Source: an uncultured Eubacteriales bacterium
GTDB lineage: Bacteria > Bacillota > Clostridia > Oscillospirales > Oscillospiraceae
NCBI GenBank assembly: GCA_900554705.1
Contig: USIH01000041.1
Coordinates: forward strand, 1-13,848
Length of the DNA stretch: 13,848 bases
Direction of reading: 5' to 3'
How positions within the stretch are numbered: the stretch's first letter is position 1; each line of letters starts with the position of its first letter. The notes beneath the pieces were generated by a model that was given only the letters and a program-made list of their open reading frames with translations, was not told the origin of the DNA and did not search any database. Position numbers and translations under genes: made by a program. This document shows positions 6,120 to 13,335 of this stretch, piece after piece.

Positions 6120-6165
6120 AAAAAGTTCGGCGGCTGCGGAAAAATTCCGCAGCCGCCGATTTTTT
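6120..6165 (-). terminator. Bidirectional terminator for the L,D-transpeptidase gene
   Basis: A perfect 14-bp stem (6128-6141 with 6145-6158; core CGGCGGCTGCGGAA) lies directly after the stop codon of the minus-strand gene. Read on the minus strand it is followed by AACTTTTT (6127-6120). Read on the plus strand it is followed by a T-run at 6160-6165, so it can stop both convergent transcripts. Confidence 0.88.
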
Positions 6166-8062
6166 AGTAAACTACGACCGTCGTGCCGATGGGGAGCGTC
6201 TTCATGTACTTGGCATCCTCCACCTTCATGCGGATGCAGCCGTGCGAGGCGGGGTAGCCGAGCGTCCCGTCGAAGACGGTGCCGTTATAGTTAAACAGGA
6301 TGGTGTGGAAGGCGATGTCGCTGTTAAACAGCGTCACGTTCGTCACATAGTAGTTATCGAAGTACCACGCGCCGCCGTCGGCATAGATGGCGAAGATACC
6401 GGCAGGCGTCGGGCAGTTATTCATGCCGGAGGAGCAGGGGAAGGTCTTAATCACCTTCCAGTTGCCCTGCGAGCCGCTGTAAACGATGACCTTCTGCGTG
6501 TAGCGGCTGATCCAGACCATGTAGTTCGTCTTGCTGGAGTAGCGCATCTGGTCAACAAAGCCTTCCTTCACGGCGTCGGAATAATCCAGATCGCCGTCGG
6601 TCGCTCCGGGGGGATCGTCGGGAATGTAGCAGTCCCAGCGATAGACCCAGCCCTTCGTCCCGTCGGCAAGCGAAACGTAGAACCAGTTGCCGGCCGGATG
6701 GAACTCGTTGTAGACGATGCTGTCCTTTTCCAGATAGCGGATGGGCGTGCCGTAGCCGCCTTCGGACTTGTAAAGCCCCGTGCGTTTCTTCACCGTGCAG
6801 GGCACAAGCTGCGTCTTGATGATCTTCAGCGCGTTTTCGTAGTCCTTGCCGTAGGTCTCATACCACGTGTTGTCCAGCTCGTCATAGGTCACGTCCAGCT
6901 TGCTGCCGCCGCCCTTGAGGATGAGCTTCTTCACATGACCCTTGCCGTCGAGCGTGACGTTCTTGCCGGCGACGGTGATCTCGTCGGCCGAGCCGACCAG
7001 CGTCAGCTTGGTCTCGGCGGCAAGCGTCGCCGTGCCGACGTGACCCGTCAGCGCAAGGCTGCCCGCACGCAGCGTGAGCGTGCCCGCGTCGCCGGTGAGC
7101 GTATGCGCGCCGGTCATAACGGTCAGCGTGTCGCAGCTTCCCGTGAAGGTAACGCCGCTGCCGGAGAGCCACAGCTCCGGCACCTCTGCGCTGACCGCTC
7201 CGCTGAGCGGCGCGCAGACGAGCTTCGCCGTTTTCAGGCCGCTCAAGTCGGCGCTGACCTTCTCGCCGCCGCGCAGCAGCACGGCGTCGCTGATCTGCCA
7301 GTCGGCGGCCTTGATGGAAGACAGCGCCTGACCGACGGTCAGCGTGCCCTGAAGCGTCAGCGTTTCCGGAAGCGCCTGCGTGCCGCGGTAGAGCACCCAG
7401 CCCTTGGCCGGAATGTCCTCGGGCTTGTCGGCGATGACGTCGAAGATGTTATACAGCAGCTGCGCGACCTCCGCGCGGGTGATGGAATTGCGCGGCTGGA
7501 AGGAGCCGTCGTCATAGCCGCCCACGAGCTTCTGCTTGCGCATGGCGCTGACGCTGTCGCGCGCGTAGTCGGAGATCTGACTGCCGTCGGTAAACTCCTG
7601 ATAGGCGGTGCGGTCGGTGTCCACGATGCCGAAGGCGCGGCAGAGCACGACGACCGCCTGCTCGCGCGTAATGGCCGCGTTCGGCATCATCTCGGTGTCG
7701 GACACGCCGCCGAAGATGCCCGCCTTCACGGCGGCCGACAGCTCCTTTACGTACCATGCGCCTTCTAACACGTCGGTAAAGGCGCTGAGAGACGTCTCCT
7801 GCGTCGCGCCGAGCAGGCGCACGAGGACGGCGGCCATCTCCGCGCGGGTGATGTTGCTGCGCGGATTGAGATTGTGGTTTTCGTCACCGGCAAGAATGCC
7901 GTTTTCCACGGCGAACATCAGCGCGTCGCGGCTCCAGTCGTCGGGATAGACATATTCGATCTTCTCCGGCGTTTCCGGCTTCTCCGGCTCCCGCATGGGC
8001 GCGGCAAGGACGGACGAGGTCAGCAGGCACAGCGCGAGCAGCACAAGTACGATTCGTTTCAT
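6164..8062 (-). CDS. Secreted L,D-transpeptidase (YkuD) with three N-terminal SLH domains
   Basis: A 632-residue exported protein. After the signal peptide (MKRIVLVLLALCLLTSSVLA) come three SLH domains (about 39-85, 95-145, 157-207; each ends ITRAE or ITREQ plus a hydrophobic helix), which bind pyruvylated secondary wall polymer. A repetitive beta-strand region of T/L/G-rich rungs follows (about 232-392), then an SH3-like segment (417-477) and a YkuD catalytic domain (510-632) with the signature SHGCIR (606-611), nucleophile Cys609 and His586 upstream. It should form 3-3 peptidoglycan cross-links or attach proteins to the wall. ATG 8062 is preferred over ATG 8071 because the Shine-Dalgarno AAAGGA overlaps the latter. 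It lies 58 bp after the aminopeptidase gene and is probably cotranscribed with it. Confidence 0.93.
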   Translation of the reverse strand: MKRIVLVLLALCLLTSSVLAAPMREPEKPETPEKIEYVYPDDWSRDALMFAVENGILAGDENHNLNPRSNITRAEMAAVLVRLLGATQETSLSAFTDVLEGAWYVKELSAAVKAGIFGGVSDTEMMPNAAITREQAVVVLCRAFGIVDTDRTAYQEFTDGSQISDYARDSVSAMRKQKLVGGYDDGSFQPRNSITRAEVAQLLYNIFDVIADKPEDIPAKGWVLYRGTQALPETLTLQGTLTVGQALSSIKAADWQISDAVLLRGGEKVSADLSGLKTAKLVCAPLSGAVSAEVPELWLSGSGVTFTGSCDTLTVMTGAHTLTGDAGTLTLRAGSLALTGHVGTATLAAETKLTLVGSADEITVAGKNVTLDGKGHVKKLILKGGGSKLDVTYDELDNTWYETYGKDYENALKIIKTQLVPCTVKKRTGLYKSEGGYGTPIRYLEKDSIVYNEFHPAGNWFYVSLADGTKGWVYRWDCYIPDDPPGATDGDLDYSDAVKEGFVDQMRYSSKTNYMVWISRYTQKVIVYSGSQGNWKVIKTFPCSSGMNNCPTPAGIFAIYADGGAWYFDNYYVTNVTLFNSDIAFHTILFNYNGTVFDGTLGYPASHGCIRMKVEDAKYMKTLPIGTTVVVY

Positions 8063-8120
8063 CTTTTGCATCCTTTCATTTTATCTGTAAATGTTCGCCT
8101 TCGGCGGGATTCCGCGCCGT

Positions 8121-9392
8121 TTAATCGAGGGAGAAGAAAGCGCAAAGCAGGCGGCAGATGGCGGCCTGATCCGCCGCGCCCATCAGCTCGCGCGCGGCGT
8201 GCATGGCAAGAATGGGAACGCCGATGTCCGCCGCAGGCATGGCAAACAGAGCAGAGGCCATCGAGCCGACGGTGCCGCCGCCGGGCAGATCCGCGCGGTT
8301 CATGAACGTTTGCAGCGCGATGCCGTTCTCGCGGCACAGGCCGCGCACGGCGGCTGCCGTCTGCGCCTCGGTGGAGTAGCGGGGGCTGAGCTTGAGCGCA
8401 ACGCCCGCGCCAAGCAGCGGTGCGCGCACGCCGTCTGCAAGCTCCATGTGGTTCGGATGCGCCGCATGCGCCACGTCGCACGACAGGAAGAAGCCTCCCG
8501 TGCAGGCGTCAAGGTAAGCCGCGCGATCCATCCCGAGCGCCAGCGCGACCTTTTCCAGCACGACCGCCAGCGTCGCGCTGTCTGCGCCGTGGCGGGTGTT
8601 GCTGCCGATCTCTTCGTTGTCATAGAGCACGGCGACATTGATCTGGCTGCCCTGCGCCTGCGTAAGGCCATGCAGGCAGGCATGGACGGAGGTCAGGTTG
8701 TCCAGCCGCGGCGCAGAGAGCAGGTCGCCCTCAAAGCCGACGCGCTGCGCCTTCTCCGCGCAGTAGACGCACAGCTCGAAGGAAAGGATGTCCTCCGGCG
8801 CAACGTCGAGCCGCTCGGCGATCTTTTTTTGCAAATATCCGTCCTTTTCCCACGCGGCCTGCGCCGTGCGGCAGATGGGCAGCATATCCGTCTGCGGGAG
8901 CGTCGCCACACCCTTGTTGACCTCGCGGTTCATGTGGATGGCAAGCTCCGGAATGGTCAGCACCGGCGCGTCCCACGCAAGCAGCCGACGCTGCGGGTGC
9001 AGCGGGTCGTCGCCCTTGAGGAAGACCGCGCCAGCAAGCGAGAGCGGACGATCCATCCACGAGCGCAGGATCGCGCCGCCATACGGCTCTACGGCAAGCT
9101 TGCAGCAGCCGCCGGCGACCTGCTCCGGCGCGGGCTTGACGCGCATACAGGGCCAGTCGGTGTGCGCGGCGGCAACGCGGAAGCGCTTTGCCTCCTGACC
9201 GACGGTCAGCGCGATGAGCATCGTATCATTTGAAACATAGTATTTCCCGCCCCGCTCGACGGTAAACGGCGCGTCCGGCGCAAGCGCCGCAAAGCCCTGC
9301 GCCGCAAGGAAGTCCGCCGCCGCCTGCACGGTGTGCCACGGGGACAGTCCGCCGTCGAGCCATGTGCACAGGTCCTTTACATAGTCTGTCAT
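8121..9392 (-). CDS. apeB: M18-family aminopeptidase
   Basis: A 423-residue cytoplasmic di-metal exopeptidase, the size of the ApeB group. It removes N-terminal residues, often acidic ones in this family, during peptide turnover. Metal and catalytic residues are all visible: His77 and Asp79 in AAHTDWP, Asp231 in APRLDNL, Glu260-Glu261 in DNEEIGS, Asp306 in SCDVAHAAHPN and His398 near the C-terminus (MHAARE). Two motifs deviate: HTDWP where HTDSP is usual, and DLPGGGTVG where the family normally has a DxPCGSTIG-like segment. The ATG has GGAG 8 bp upstream. It is the first gene of a minus-strand pair with the SLH-L,D-transpeptidase, an unrelated function. The apeB symbol is by family resemblance only. 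Confidence 0.92.
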   Translation of the reverse strand: MTDYVKDLCTWLDGGLSPWHTVQAAADFLAAQGFAALAPDAPFTVERGGKYYVSNDTMLIALTVGQEAKRFRVAAAHTDWPCMRVKPAPEQVAGGCCKLAVEPYGGAILRSWMDRPLSLAGAVFLKGDDPLHPQRRLLAWDAPVLTIPELAIHMNREVNKGVATLPQTDMLPICRTAQAAWEKDGYLQKKIAERLDVAPEDILSFELCVYCAEKAQRVGFEGDLLSAPRLDNLTSVHACLHGLTQAQGSQINVAVLYDNEEIGSNTRHGADSATLAVVLEKVALALGMDRAAYLDACTGGFFLSCDVAHAAHPNHMELADGVRAPLLGAGVALKLSPRYSTEAQTAAAVRGLCRENGIALQTFMNRADLPGGGTVGSMASALFAMPAADIGVPILAMHAARELMGAADQAAICRLLCAFFSLD

Positions 9393-9463
9393 TGCTTTGT
9401 CTCCATACCATAAGAAATGCTCCGTCCGCGCACCGCGGCGGCGCGCTTCGGGCTTCTTTGTTC

Positions 9464-9492
9464 AGTATACCATAGCGCGGCACGGGACGCAA
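9464..9492 (-). promoter_or_regulatory. Promoter of the aminopeptidase/L,D-transpeptidase operon
   Basis: On the minus strand TTGCGT (9492-9487) as -35, 17 bp, then TATACT (9469-9464) as -10, preceded by TGG (9472-9470), an extended -10. The start codon lies about 70 bp downstream. Confidence 0.8.
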
Positions 9493-9506
9493 TGAAATTT
9501 GCCGAA

Positions 9507-9568
9507 AATTTGTGGAGAAAAGCGGTCTGTACAAACGGCGCAATTTGTGGTATAGTGAAAGTGTACAA
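9507..9568 (+). promoter_or_regulatory. Promoter of the ydjI-like operon, with repeated motif
   Basis: TGTACA (9528-9533, 4 of 6 matches) as -35, 17 bp, then TATAGT (9551-9556) as -10, preceded by TGG, an extended -10. Two blocks occur twice at the same spacing: AATTTGTGG at 9507-9515 and 9542-9550, and TGTACAA at 9528-9534 and 9562-9568. The second AATTTGTGG abuts the -10 and the first TGTACAA contains the -35, so a protein binding these motifs would control the promoter. A regulator is not identified. Confidence 0.72.
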
Positions 9569-9598
9569 CCATTCTGCCGCTTCTGTGCGGCGACCTTG

Positions 9599-9612
9599 CG
9601 CCCGAACGGGCG
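9599..9612 (+). promoter_or_regulatory. Leader hairpin before the SPFH gene
   Basis: CGCCC/GGGCG pair around GAAC (9599-9612), following a weaker GCCGC (9576-9580)/GCGGC (9587-9591) hairpin. Both lie in the transcribed leader just upstream of the RBS AAAGGGG (9619-9625). No U-tract follows. Significance is uncertain. Confidence 0.3.
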
Positions 9613-9634
9613 ACAAAGAAAGGGGCTTTTTACT

Positions 9635-10969
9635 ATGGGACTTATCAAAGCAGGCATCGGCGCGATTGGCGGGACCCTTGCCGACCAGTGGAAGGAATTT
9701 TTCTATTGTGAAGCCATGCCCAGCGACGTTCTGATGCTCAAGGGCAAGAAGCAGATCTCCGGCCGCTCCTCGAACACCAAGGGGAATGACAACATCATCT
9801 CCAACGGTTCCGGCATCGCCGTCGCAGACGGCCAGTGCATGATCATTGTCGAGCAGGGCAAGGTCGTGGAGGTCTGCGCGGAGCCGGGTCAGTTTACTTA
9901 CGACACCTCGAGCGAGCCGAGCATCTTTTCCGGCAAGCTCGGCCGCAGCATCCTCGACACCTTCAAGACCGTCGGCCGCCGCTTTGCCTACGGCGGCGAC
10001 ACCGGCAAGGATCAGCGCGTTTACTACTTCAATCTGAAGGAAATTCTGGACAACAAGTTCGGCACCGCCACGCCGATCTACTTCCGCGTGGTCGACCGCA
10101 ACATCTCGCTCGACACCGACGTGTCGCTGCGCTGCAACGGCATCTATTCCTACCGCATCGCCGACCCGCTGCTGTTTTACACGAACGTCTGCGGCAACGT
10201 CAGCGACGAATACCGCCGCGGCGAGATCGACACCCAGCTCAAGACGGAGTTCATCAGCGCCTTGCAGCCCGCGCTTGCTAAGATCTCCGAGCTGGAGATC
10301 CGCCCCAGCGCGCTTCCGGCGCACGTGAACGAGCTGTGCGAGTGCATGAACCGCGAGCTGAGCAAAAAGTGGCGCGAGGTGCGCGGCATTGAGATCGTCT
10401 CCATTGCCATGAACCCCGTCTCCCTCTCTCCGGACGACGAAAAGCGCATCAAGGAGAAGCAGGATCTTGCCTCCTTCCGCGATCCCGGACTGGGCGCCGC
10501 CGCGCTGACGCAGGCGCAGGCCGCCGCGATGAAGGCCGCCGCGGAGAACAAGAACGGCGCGATGATGGGCTTTATGGGCATGGGCATGGCGCAGGCCGCC
10601 GGCGGCATCAACGCCCAGAACCTCTATGCCATGGCTGCCCAGCAGCAGCAACAGCAGCAGGCGCAGCCCGCCCCCGCTGCACCCGCAAAGCCCGCCGCCG
10701 CAGCGTGGACGTGTTCCTGCGGCGCGGTCAACGACGGGAAGTTCTGCATGGAGTGCGGCAAGCCCAAGCCCGCTGCGGTCGAGGGCTGGACGTGCTCCTG
10801 CGGCGCGGTGAATAAGGGCAAGTTCTGCTCCGAGTGCGGCAAACCCAAGCCCGCCGGAGAGCCGCTTTATCGCTGCGACAAGTGCGGCTGGGAGCCTGCC
10901 GACCCGAAGCACCCGCCCAAATTCTGTCCGGAATGCGGCGATGTGTTCGACGACAGAGACATCCGCTGA
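9635..10969 (+). CDS. SPFH-domain protein with three C-terminal zinc ribbons (YdjI-like)
   Basis: A 444-residue cytoplasmic protein. Residues about 20-290 form an SPFH/band-7-like domain of the kind annotated as virion core protein; in B. subtilis the equivalent YdjI brings the phage-shock protein PspA to the membrane. An Ala/Met-rich segment (285-335) and a seven-Gln run (336-342) with an Ala/Pro linker lead to three zinc ribbons. Their cysteines are 360, 362, 371, 374; then 387, 389, 398, 401; then 414, 417, 431, 434. The first two ribbons are near-identical at a 27-residue step, a recent internal duplication. B. subtilis YdjI is, from memory, about 320 residues, so the ribbon tail is an addition. 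ATG 9635 follows AAAGGGG by 9 bp. The gene heads an operon with ydjG- and ydjH-like genes. Confidence 0.88.
   Translation: MGLIKAGIGAIGGTLADQWKEFFYCEAMPSDVLMLKGKKQISGRSSNTKGNDNIISNGSGIAVADGQCMIIVEQGKVVEVCAEPGQFTYDTSSEPSIFSGKLGRSILDTFKTVGRRFAYGGDTGKDQRVYYFNLKEILDNKFGTATPIYFRVVDRNISLDTDVSLRCNGIYSYRIADPLLFYTNVCGNVSDEYRRGEIDTQLKTEFISALQPALAKISELEIRPSALPAHVNELCECMNRELSKKWREVRGIEIVSIAMNPVSLSPDDEKRIKEKQDLASFRDPGLGAAALTQAQAAAMKAAAENKNGAMMGFMGMGMAQAAGGINAQNLYAMAAQQQQQQQAQPAPAAPAKPAAAAWTCSCGAVNDGKFCMECGKPKPAAVEGWTCSCGAVNKGKFCSECGKPKPAGEPLYRCDKCGWEPADPKHPPKFCPECGDVFDDRDIR
10706..10849 (+). repeat. 81-bp in-frame duplication encoding two zinc ribbons
   Basis: The units starting at Trp358 and Trp385 code for WTCSCGAVN-G-KFC-ECGKPKPA and are similar at DNA level as well (for example TCCTGCGGCGCGGT in both). 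The step is 81 nt, so the reading frame is kept. Confidence 0.85.
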
Positions 10970-10978
10970 GGACTTAAA

Positions 10979-12061
10979 ATGGAAGCAACACAACTGATTT
11001 ATCAATGTCCCTGCTGCGGCGGCAAGATCGAGTTTGACAGCAAGCTGCAGCAGATGAAATGCCCGTTCTGCGACACGACCTTCGACGTCGCCACGCTGCG
11101 CGACTACGACGAGGTGCTCAAGCAGCAGGGCAAGCAGGAAGCGCCCAACTGGAGTCAGCAGGAAGAGCAGGCATGGACGGGCGAGGAGAACATGGCGGTC
11201 TTCACCTGCCAGACCTGCGGCGGCGAGCTGGTCACGGACGAAAACACGGCGGCCACCTCCTGCCCCTTCTGCGGCAATCCGGTCATTTTGAGCGGGCGCC
11301 TTGCGGGCGATCTCAAGCCCGATGTGGTCATCCCCTTCAAGCTGGACAAAAAGGCAGCCAAGGAGGCGCTCACGCGCCATTTCAAGGGCAAGCGCCTGCT
11401 GCCCAAGGCCTTCCGCAGCGAAAACCATCTGGACGAGGTCAAGGGCATCTATGTCCCGTACTGGCTCTTTGACGCCGACGCAGACGGCAACATCCGCTAC
11501 CATGCCACACGCGTGCGCACGTGGAGCGACTCGAGAAACAATTACACCGAAACGACCCACTTCGCGCTCCTGCGCGCGGGCAGACTGGGCTTTGACCATG
11601 TGCCGGTCGACGGCTCTTCCAAAATGGCCGACGATCTGATGGAGTCGTTGGAGCCGTATTCCTATCAGGACGCGGTCGATTTCCAAACGGCCTACCTCTC
11701 CGGCTACCTTGCCGACCGCTACGATGTCAGCGCCGACGATTGCCGCAAGCGCGCCGACGAGCGCATCCGCCGCTCGACGGAGGACGCCTTCGCAGCGACG
11801 GCGAAGGGCTATGCCACCGTCGTGCCGGAGCACAGCACCGTCAACGTCCTCTCCGGCAAGGCCAAGTATGCCCTCTACCCCGTCTGGCTGCTCTCGACGA
11901 GCTGGAACGGGAAGAATTACCTCTTTGCCATGAACGGCCAGAGCGGAAAAATGGTCGGCGACCTGCCGATGGATAAGCGCGCCTACTGGAAATGGTTCGC
12001 GCTCTGGACGGCCATTCTCGGTGCGGTGAGCTTTGCGCTGCTGTGCCTGTTCCTGCGCTGA
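10979..12061 (+). CDS. Zinc-ribbon membrane protein (YdjG-like)
   Basis: A 360-residue protein. It starts with two zinc ribbons, one with CPCCG (Cys10-13) and CPFC (Cys28-31), the other with CQTCG (77-80) and CPFC (95-98). A conserved domain follows, starting VIPFKLDKKAAKEAL (117-131) and containing GIYVPYWLFDADADG. A single C-terminal membrane helix lies at about 340-359, with the bulk expected on the cytoplasmic side. Length and order match B. subtilis YdjG, which with YdjH forms the membrane anchor for YdjI and PspA. The RBS GAGGA (10968-10972) overlaps the stop codon of the SPFH gene and the intergenic gap is 9 bp. Small proteins of this type are often annotated TFIIB-type zinc ribbon proteins; a DNA-binding role is less likely given the membrane helix. 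Confidence 0.85.
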   Translation: MEATQLIYQCPCCGGKIEFDSKLQQMKCPFCDTTFDVATLRDYDEVLKQQGKQEAPNWSQQEEQAWTGEENMAVFTCQTCGGELVTDENTAATSCPFCGNPVILSGRLAGDLKPDVVIPFKLDKKAAKEALTRHFKGKRLLPKAFRSENHLDEVKGIYVPYWLFDADADGNIRYHATRVRTWSDSRNNYTETTHFALLRAGRLGFDHVPVDGSSKMADDLMESLEPYSYQDAVDFQTAYLSGYLADRYDVSADDCRKRADERIRRSTEDAFAATAKGYATVVPEHSTVNVLSGKAKYALYPVWLLSTSWNGKNYLFAMNGQSGKMVGDLPMDKRAYWKWFALWTAILGAVSFALLCLFLR

Positions 12062-12075
12062 AGGGAGGGGAAGAT

Positions 12076-12822
12076 ATGAAACGTAAATTGTCTCTCATCC
12101 TGCTTTTGACGCTGCTGCTTTCCCTGCTGCTGCTCCCCGCGCACGCGGCGGAGGAGAAGACCCATCTGGTCGATCAGGCCGGTGTGCTCTCCGAGGCGGA
12201 GGCCTCCGAGCTGTCGGCGCTCCTTGCGAAAAAGAGCAAGGCTTGCGGCGCGGATCTGATCGTCGTGACCACCTTCGGCACGGACGGTCAGTCGCTGGAG
12301 GCCTATGCCGACGACTTCATGGACAACCGCAACTATGCCTCCGACGCTGTGCTGCTTCTGGTCGACGTCTCCACGGGGCAGCGCTGGATCTCCACCGGCG
12401 GCGACTGCGTCAAAGTTTTCGACGGCGAAGCCTTTGACGAGCTGGTCGGTGAGATCAGATCCGCGCTCGACGCGGAGGATTACGCGGCAGGCTTCCGCGC
12501 CTTTGCCGACTCCGCCTGCGATATCATCGAGGACGCGAACCGCTTCCCCTTCGGCCTGCTGCTCGCCTCGCTGGTGCTCGGCGCGCTGCTCGCATGGATC
12601 ATCCCGATGAAGTACCTCAAGGGGCAGCTCAAGAGCGTCCGGCCGCAGGCCGCCGCGCAGGCCTATGTGCGCAGCGGCAGCCTGAACCTTTCGCAGAGCC
12701 GCGACCTGTTCCTTTACCGTAACGTCGTCGCCACGCCGAAGCCGAAGAGCAATTCCTCCTCCGGCGGCAGCGGCACGCACACCAGCTCTTCCGGCCGGAC
12801 GCACGGAGGGAGGGGCTTCTGA
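12076..12822 (+). CDS. TPM-domain membrane protein (YdjH-like)
   Basis: A 248-residue protein with signal peptide (cleavage likely after AHA, residue 24), an extracytoplasmic TPM domain (about 28-152) and one transmembrane helix (157-177). The TPM domain (TLP18.3/Psb32/MOLO-1 type) shows VDQAGVLSEAEASELSALL, DDFMDNR and RWISTGGD. The cytoplasmic tail ends in Ser/Gly-rich sequence with terminal HGGRGF, the common ending of this family. In B. subtilis YdjH acts with YdjG as a membrane complex in the PspA stress system. RBS GGGAGGGG (12063-12070) is 5 bp before the ATG; only 14 bp separate it from the ydjG-like gene. Its stop overlaps the next start as TGATG. Confidence 0.87.
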   Translation: MKRKLSLILLLTLLLSLLLLPAHAAEEKTHLVDQAGVLSEAEASELSALLAKKSKACGADLIVVTTFGTDGQSLEAYADDFMDNRNYASDAVLLLVDVSTGQRWISTGGDCVKVFDGEAFDELVGEIRSALDAEDYAAGFRAFADSACDIIEDANRFPFGLLLASLVLGALLAWIIPMKYLKGQLKSVRPQAAAQAYVRSGSLNLSQSRDLFLYRNVVATPKPKSNSSSGGSGTHTSSSGRTHGGRGF

Positions 12823-13334
12823 TGAAGCGTGTGATCTTCCTCCTGTGCGCGCTGCTCCTGCTCTGCTCCTGCGCCAAAAAGGCGACGGGCGGCGCGGCGG
12901 GGCGCGACGCGGAGATTGGGCAGCAGACGACAGACCGCGCGGCAATACCGGCACCGTCGACGGAAACGACCGAAGCAACGGAAGCGCCGTCCCCGACGCA
13001 TTCGACGGAACCGACGCAGCCCGTCTCCCCCGCCGAGCCGATCTCGCCGGCCGAGCCGCTCGACCCGACGGTCGGGACGCGCTACCACCTTGCCTACGCG
13101 ACGATCAACGGCAAGCAGGTCTATTCGGCCGATTTTGCGGAGGTCTATCTGGAGCTTCACCGCGACGGCACGGGGCTTGGCTTCCTGACCTCCCCCGAGC
13201 CGACGCACCTTGGCTGGGACGCAACGTCCGTCTGGGAAATCGGACTTGACGACGAGCGCTACCCCATGCACATCGACGGAACCACGCTCACCATCGAAAT
13301 GGATGGCGGCGAAATGACTTTTGAGGCAGACTGA
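12822..13334 (+). CDS. Small lipoprotein with Thr/Glu/Pro-rich stalk, fourth gene of the YdjI-G-H operon
   Basis: A 170-residue lipoprotein with lipobox LLCSC (Cys17). A long low-complexity stalk (about 20-85) with repeated TE, TP and SPAEP elements (SPAEPISPAEPLDPT) would lift the folded part off the membrane. The remainder (about 88-170) is a small beta-rich domain with Y-L-A, then VYLELHRDGTG, Trp-containing strands and the end LTIEMDGGEMTFE. It is translationally coupled to the TPM gene by a 1-base overlap, with AGGGAGGGG just upstream of the ATG. I do not recognise a named family. The folded part resembles that of the next gene product, so the two are probably paralogues. Confidence 0.8.
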   Translation: MKRVIFLLCALLLLCSCAKKATGGAAGRDAEIGQQTTDRAAIPAPSTETTEATEAPSPTHSTEPTQPVSPAEPISPAEPLDPTVGTRYHLAYATINGKQVYSADFAEVYLELHRDGTGLGFLTSPEPTHLGWDATSVWEIGLDDERYPMHIDGTTLTIEMDGGEMTFEAD

Positions 13335-13335
13335 T

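Noticed and set aside
6110..7768. Long plus-strand open frame opposite the L,D-transpeptidase gene
   Set aside because: It is an antisense shadow of a gene with SLH and SHGCIR motifs; it starts inside the terminator region and has no Shine-Dalgarno or recognisable domain.
8074..8084. TAAAAT as a -10 box just before the L,D-transpeptidase gene
   Set aside because: No -35 lies at a suitable distance, and transcription would start within the RBS, so cotranscription with the aminopeptidase gene is simpler.
8091..9233. Plus-strand open frame opposite the aminopeptidase gene
   Set aside because: It is an antisense shadow with Arg/His/Ala-rich composition and no motifs, while the minus strand has all M18 ligands.
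9389..11833. Very long open frame (over 800 codons) on the minus strand opposite the SPFH and YdjG-like genes
   Set aside because: GC-rich codon bias leaves antisense frames open. The product is Ala/Arg/Val-rich without domains, while the plus-strand proteins show clear family motifs and RBSs.
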